A stretch of 64,000 nt of DNA from Micromonospora chersina (lineage in GTDB: Bacteria; Actinomycetota; Actinomycetes; Mycobacteriales; Micromonosporaceae). Positions 60,255 to 64,000 of this stretch are shown piece by piece. How positions within the stretch are numbered: position 1 is the first letter of the stretch; every line of letters begins with the position of its first letter. The position numbers were made by a program, and so were the translations under genes. Location of the stretch: assembly GCF_900091475.1 (NCBI RefSeq), contig NZ_FMIB01000002.1:2542001-2606000 (forward strand), written 5' to 3'. The notes beneath the pieces are model-generated. The model was not told the DNA's origin and made no database searches. It worked only from the letters and a program-made list of their open reading frames with translations.

Positions 60255-62794
60255 TCACGGGCCGACGAAGACCGCCTTCGCCCGCCAGTCGACGCCGTCG
60301 ACCGTCGGGCCGCTGCGCACGGTGAACGCCGCCACCGGCGCACCGCCCGCCCAGTCCGTGGCCGACAGGTCGCCGGTGTTGCGGTTGACCTTGTAGAGGG
60401 TGTTCCCCGCCAGGAAGACCGACCCGGCGTCGGCGAAGCCGCTCGCCCCGGCGACGGTGAACTTCTCCGCACCCACCACGCCGCTGTCCGGGGTGAACCA
60501 GCGCCAGAACAGGCCGCCCTGCCCCGCGAGGGTGTAGTAGAGCCGGCCGCCGCTGTAGAACATGCCGCTGACGTTGGGGATCTCGGGATAGAAGTTGTTC
60601 GTCACACCGGCGTACGTCTGGCCGGCCGGGCCCGAGTCCGTCTCCACGGCGTCCCAGTAGGCGTCGTGGTACGGATCGACCGCCGACGCGGCGCCGAAGG
60701 TGGACCCGTCGAAGGTGCGCCGCCACAGCGACCCGTTCATCCCGTAGAAGAGCGTGCCGCCGACCCAGAACGCGCCCCGCGCGGTGGACCACGCGGTGCC
60801 GTCCGGGACCGCCACCGGGCTGGCCGCGCCGACAGTGGTGACGCCGTCGTACGACCGGACCTGCAACTCGTTCCCGGTGCCCGCGGGCGGGGCGCCGGTC
60901 TTGACGATCTCGATGCCGTCGACCAGCGGGTTCTCCACCACGTGCCGGAAGTCGACGTTGATCGTGCCGTCGCTGACCACGGTGAACGACCGCATGGTGC
61001 CCACGTTGTGCCCGACGCTGGCGGAGAGGTCCAGGTCGTCCAGGACGGTCGTGCCCTCCAGGGCCACGTCGAAGACGCGGGAGCCGGCGGCGGCGGTGCC
61101 GTCGTACCGGTTGGCCAGGTAGAGCCGGACCTGCACCTCGGTGCCCGCGGGCACCGGGAACTGCCAGCTCATCTCCGGGTCGCCGGCGGGGTCCCAGCGC
61201 TCGTCGGTGTAGAGCGCGGCCGGCGTGCCGGCCGGCACGGTGGCGTCCACGGAGCCCACCGGCGCGAAGCCGGCCGTGCTGCTGCCGGCGTTGTGGTACG
61301 GGCTGGGGTTGCCGCCGTCGTCGGGCGCCCAGTCCGGCCCGTTGTCGGTCGAGGCGACCAGCGGGCCGCCGGCGTTGACCCGGTACAGCACGTTCGTGGG
61401 CGCCGGGACACCGGCCCGGTAGACGTTGCCCGGCAGGGTGGCCGTCGTGGTCGGGTGCGGGGCCGCGCCGCCGGTCAGCGGGAAGAACGCGATCCGCTCC
61501 CGCCGGTACTGGAAGTTGCCGATCCACGAGGTGTCCGAGCCGACCCAGAGGCCGGCCGGGGTGACAAGCATCTCGGAGGCGCCGATGCCGCGCGGGTGCC
61601 GGCCCGGGTTCCAGGACAGCGGCAGGCCGGTGCGCGGGTCGAGGGCCGCGATGCTGGCCCGGCCGACCGCGCCGGCCTGGGCGGAGTCGCCGCCGTAGCT
61701 GTTGTTCAGCCAGCGGAAGTGGCCGCCCACGTAGACCGCCTGCTCGCTGATGCCGACCGAGAGGTAGGTGTCGCCGCCGGTGTAGTCGACCCAGGTCGGC
61801 TGGAGGTCCGTGCCGGTGGCCCCGGCCTCCCAGCGGGCGGCGGCGTCGCAGAGCGTGCCGCCGTTCGGCGCGCCGGTGGTCACCACCACGAAGTAGCTGC
61901 CGTCCGGGGCGAACGCGATGTCCCGCATGTACGAGTCGAACGCCCACCAGGCGCAGCGCGGGGTGTACCGGCTGGTGTTCCAGTCGGCCACGGTGGCCGC
62001 GGTGGCGCCCAGTTCCAGCTTGACGATCTGGTCGTGCAGCACCCCGTCGGCCTTCTTGAAGTTGCCGATCACGACGAGCTTCGTGCCGTCCGGGGAGACG
62101 GCCAGCTTCTCGGCCCCGACGCCGGCGTTCGCGCCGCTGACCCCGTCGTAGTTGTGGTGCTCGGTGAGCGCGGTGGTGAGGTAGGTGTCCACCGCCCCGG
62201 TGCTCGCGTTCAGCGAGGCGAGGCCGCCGCGCGGGTTGGGGTTGCCGGCCGTGGTGAAGATGCCGGCGACCAGCAGCCGGCCGCCGACCAGGGCGATGTC
62301 GTTGACCAGGCCGTTGAACGCCGGGCCGGCGAAGCTGGTGACCACCGCGCCGGTGGCGACGTTGAGCAGGGCCACCTTGCGCCGGGTGACCCCGTTGACG
62401 GTGTTGAACTTGCCGGCCACGAACACCGTCCCGGCGGTGGGCCCGGCGACCACCGCGTACACCTCGTTGTCGACGGTCGGCGCGAAGGCGGTGTCGACGG
62501 TGCCGGTGGCCTTGTCGAAGGCCAGCAGGTAGTTGCGGGTGATGTCGACATCGGACCCGCGGTTCTGCACCTGGGTGAACGAGCCGGCCACGATGATCTT
62601 CGTGCCGGCGTCGTGGATCGCGTCGACCGTGCCGTCCATGATGTCCGGCGAGGCGGTGGAGGGCGTCGCTCGGACCAGCGTGCTGTGGTCGGGCGCGGCG
62701 GCGGCGGGACCGCCGGGGCCAGCCCGGCGGCGGTGAGCGCGACGGTGGCGAGGGCCACGAGGACACGGCGCCCGAGGGCCGAGGGGTTTGTCAC
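60255..62794 (-). CDS. Secreted beta-propeller / malectin-domain protein, frameshifted near its signal peptide
   Basis: A large exported protein of about 845 residues. The GTG at 62794 (GGAG upstream) opens a good signal peptide (NPSALGRRVLVALATVALTAAGLAPA), but that frame departs from the main frame near 62706-62715. One extra G in the GGCGGTCCC sense stretch would join them as ...GLAPAGPAAAAPDHS. The main frame holds an N-terminal propeller of delta-60 type repeats (VVAGSFTQVQ, VFVAGKFNTVNG, LLVAGIFTTAG), a malectin-like domain (FDVALEGTTVLDDLDL) and a second propeller-like part. It is either a sequencing error or a recent mutation. A carbohydrate-binding surface role is likely. Confidence 0.75.
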
Positions 62795-63031
62795 TGGCAG
62801 CTCCGAAGAATGGTGCGGACAGGCGTGTCGCAGCACTCACCCTGGGCCACCGGTCACGCGCCGTCCAGCACTGCCCACGCTTTCTGCCCGACCACCGCGC
62901 CGCTCCCGCCCGACCACCCGGGGGCACGTGGACGGGACAGCCGGGCCGGCCGCACGAACAGGTGGCCGCCCATGGTGGTTCGGCGGCGTGCCGCGTACCG
63001 TCGGGCGGCCGCGCGGACGCCGATCGGTCCC

Positions 63032-64000
63032 TCAGGTGGCCGTGGGCGCGTCGGCCGACGGCAGGGTGACGCTCACCTCCAGGCCGCCGCCCGGCTGGGC
63101 GACCGCCTTGACGGTGCCGCCGTGCGCGTCGCACACGGCGCGCACGATGGACAGTCCGAGGCCGGAGCCGCGGGCGCCGGTGCGTTCCTGCCCGCCGCGG
63201 CGGAACGGCTCGAACAACCCCGGCACGTCGGCGGGGGCGACCTCGAAGCCGGTGTTGCCGACCACCAGCCAGGACCGCTGCCCGTCGGCGCCGGTGCGCA
63301 CCCAGAGCCGGCCGTGCAGGTGGTTGTAGCGGACCGCGTTCTCCACCAGGTTGCCGGCGAGCCGGTCGAGCAGGCCGGGGTCGCCGACCACCGGGGCGGG
63401 CCGCAGCGAGGTGTGCACCTTGAGGCCGATCCGCTCGACCTCGGGGGCCATCGCGGAGAGCGCGTTGGCGGTGCCCACGGCCAGGTCGAACTCGGTGCGG
63501 CGGGCCAGCCGGCCGCCCGTCTGCGCCTCGCTGCGGGCCAGCACCAGCAGCGCGTCGACCAGCCCGTTGGCCCGCTCCGAGGCGTCCCGGACCACGCTGG
63601 CCATCCGGCGGTACTCGGCGAGGTCCGCCTCGTCGTCGCTGAGCGTCACGTCGATCTCGGTGCGCATCACCGCGAGCGGGGTCCGCAGCTCGTGCGAGGC
63701 GTTGGCCACGAACCGCTTCTGCGCCTCGAACGCGGCGCTGATCCGGTCCAGCATGGCGTCGAAGGTCTCGGCCAGCTCGGCCACCTCGTCGTTCGCTCCG
63801 GACCAGCCGATCCGCTCGTCCAGGGTGGTCTCGCCGAGCCGGCGGGCGGTGGCGGTGACCTGGTGCAGCGGGCGCAGCGCCCGGCCGGCCACCGCGTACG
63901 CGCCGGCGACACCGACCATGCTGATCGCCACGAGCGCCACCAGGCCCTTGACCAGCAGCTCCCGCGAGGCGGCGTCGATCAGTTGCCGCTGCCACTGCCC
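63032..64000 (-). CDS. Sensor histidine kinase, cut by the window edge
   Basis: The 3' part of a two-component kinase. From the edge inward it shows part of an outer segment, a membrane helix (LVALVAISMVGVAGAYAV), a HAMP domain (GRALRPLHQVTATARRLGE), the phospho-acceptor His in ANASHELRTPLAVM, the N box ENAVRYN, and the ATP-binding G boxes ending SGLGLSIVRAVCDAHGG. The frame stays open to base 64000, so the N-terminal sensor region and any response-regulator partner lie outside. The signal is unknown. Confidence 0.92.
   Translation of the reverse strand, partial: GQWQRQLIDAASRELLVKGLVALVAISMVGVAGAYAVAGRALRPLHQVTATARRLGETTLDERIGWSGANDEVAELAETFDAMLDRISAAFEAQKRFVANASHELRTPLAVMRTEIDVTLSDDEADLAEYRRMASVVRDASERANGLVDALLVLARSEAQTGGRLARRTEFDLAVGTANALSAMAPEVERIGLKVHTSLRPAPVVGDPGLLDRLAGNLVENAVRYNHLHGRLWVRTGADGQRSWLVVGNTGFEVAPADVPGLFEPFRRGGQERTGARGSGLGLSIVRAVCDAHGGTVKAVAQPGGGLEVSVTLPSADAPTAT

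Noticed and set aside
60255..63995. A 1246-codon minus-strand frame joining the propeller protein to the kinase region
   Set aside because: The upper third is the shadow of the histidine kinase gene, which has its own motifs in a different frame.

Overview
The window is high-GC actinobacterial DNA. Third codon positions are almost all G or C, GTG starts are common, and the gene set fits a filamentous actinomycete: an SbcCD/HerA repair operon, ECF sigma/anti-sigma pairs, an LPMO with a cellulose-binding tail, an actinobacterial-type hemE-hemY-hemQ cluster next to a DUF3000 gene and RNase D, and a separate LigC ligase and LigD-type polymerase. A Micromonospora-like member of Micromonosporaceae is the best guess. 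This is an inference from gene content; no rRNA or tRNA gene is visible to anchor it.

Layout. 0.1-7.7 kb holds assorted housekeeping and accessory genes: a pRiA4b ORF-3-like protein, a RibD-like reductase, an ECF sigma factor divergent from an alpha/beta hydrolase, a secreted M4 metalloprotease and a membrane hydrolase. 7.9-15.2 kb is a tight repair operon, HerA-like ATPase, SbcD, SbcC and a NurA-like protein, followed by a spermidine-synthase-like gene. 15.3-17.6 kb is an ECF sigma / anti-sigma pair followed by a secreted lipoprotein. 17.8-25.6 kb carries an AlkA-like glycosylase, DUF1990, two GNAT enzymes, SRPBCC, LigC, a secreted tripeptidyl-peptidase-like hydrolase, a K+ channel and small membrane proteins. 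It ends at a 19-bp perfect inverted repeat. 25.7-33.3 kb is a four-gene MacB/FtsX-type ABC export operon on the minus strand.

33.4-43.0 kb is an integrated element of about 9.6 kb, visibly lower in GC and bounded by a 54-bp direct repeat with two mismatches. It has inserted into the 3' end of a LigD-type polymerase gene. The left half reads rightward: a helix-turn-helix replication-type protein, DUF2637, a TIGR02391 protein and a membrane coiled-coil protein. The right half reads leftward: a tyrosine integrase, a DNA-binding protein, HNH endonuclease, small zinc-ribbon proteins, two tiny overlapping genes and an HK97-type major capsid protein. No terminase, portal, protease or tail gene is visible. 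This looks like a capsid-bearing phage satellite or a reduced prophage and is the most interesting part of the window. It also contains phased 10-bp repeats, a 12-copy hexamer array, paired palindromes, a 15-nt homopolymer and several intrinsic terminators.

43.0-64.0 kb returns to normal chromosome: the interrupted LigD-type polymerase, MsrB, a glycogen-binding-domain protein, a GNAT enzyme, a secreted LPMO-CBM2, hemQ/hemY/hemE, DUF3000, a coiled-coil membrane protein, an S1C serine protease, RNase D, a fadA-fadB beta-oxidation operon, a QYGGGYP-repeat membrane protein and a VOC protein. It ends with a secreted beta-propeller/malectin protein that seems frameshifted in its signal peptide, and a sensor histidine kinase cut by the window edge. 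Strong hairpin terminators sit between most convergent pairs in this part.
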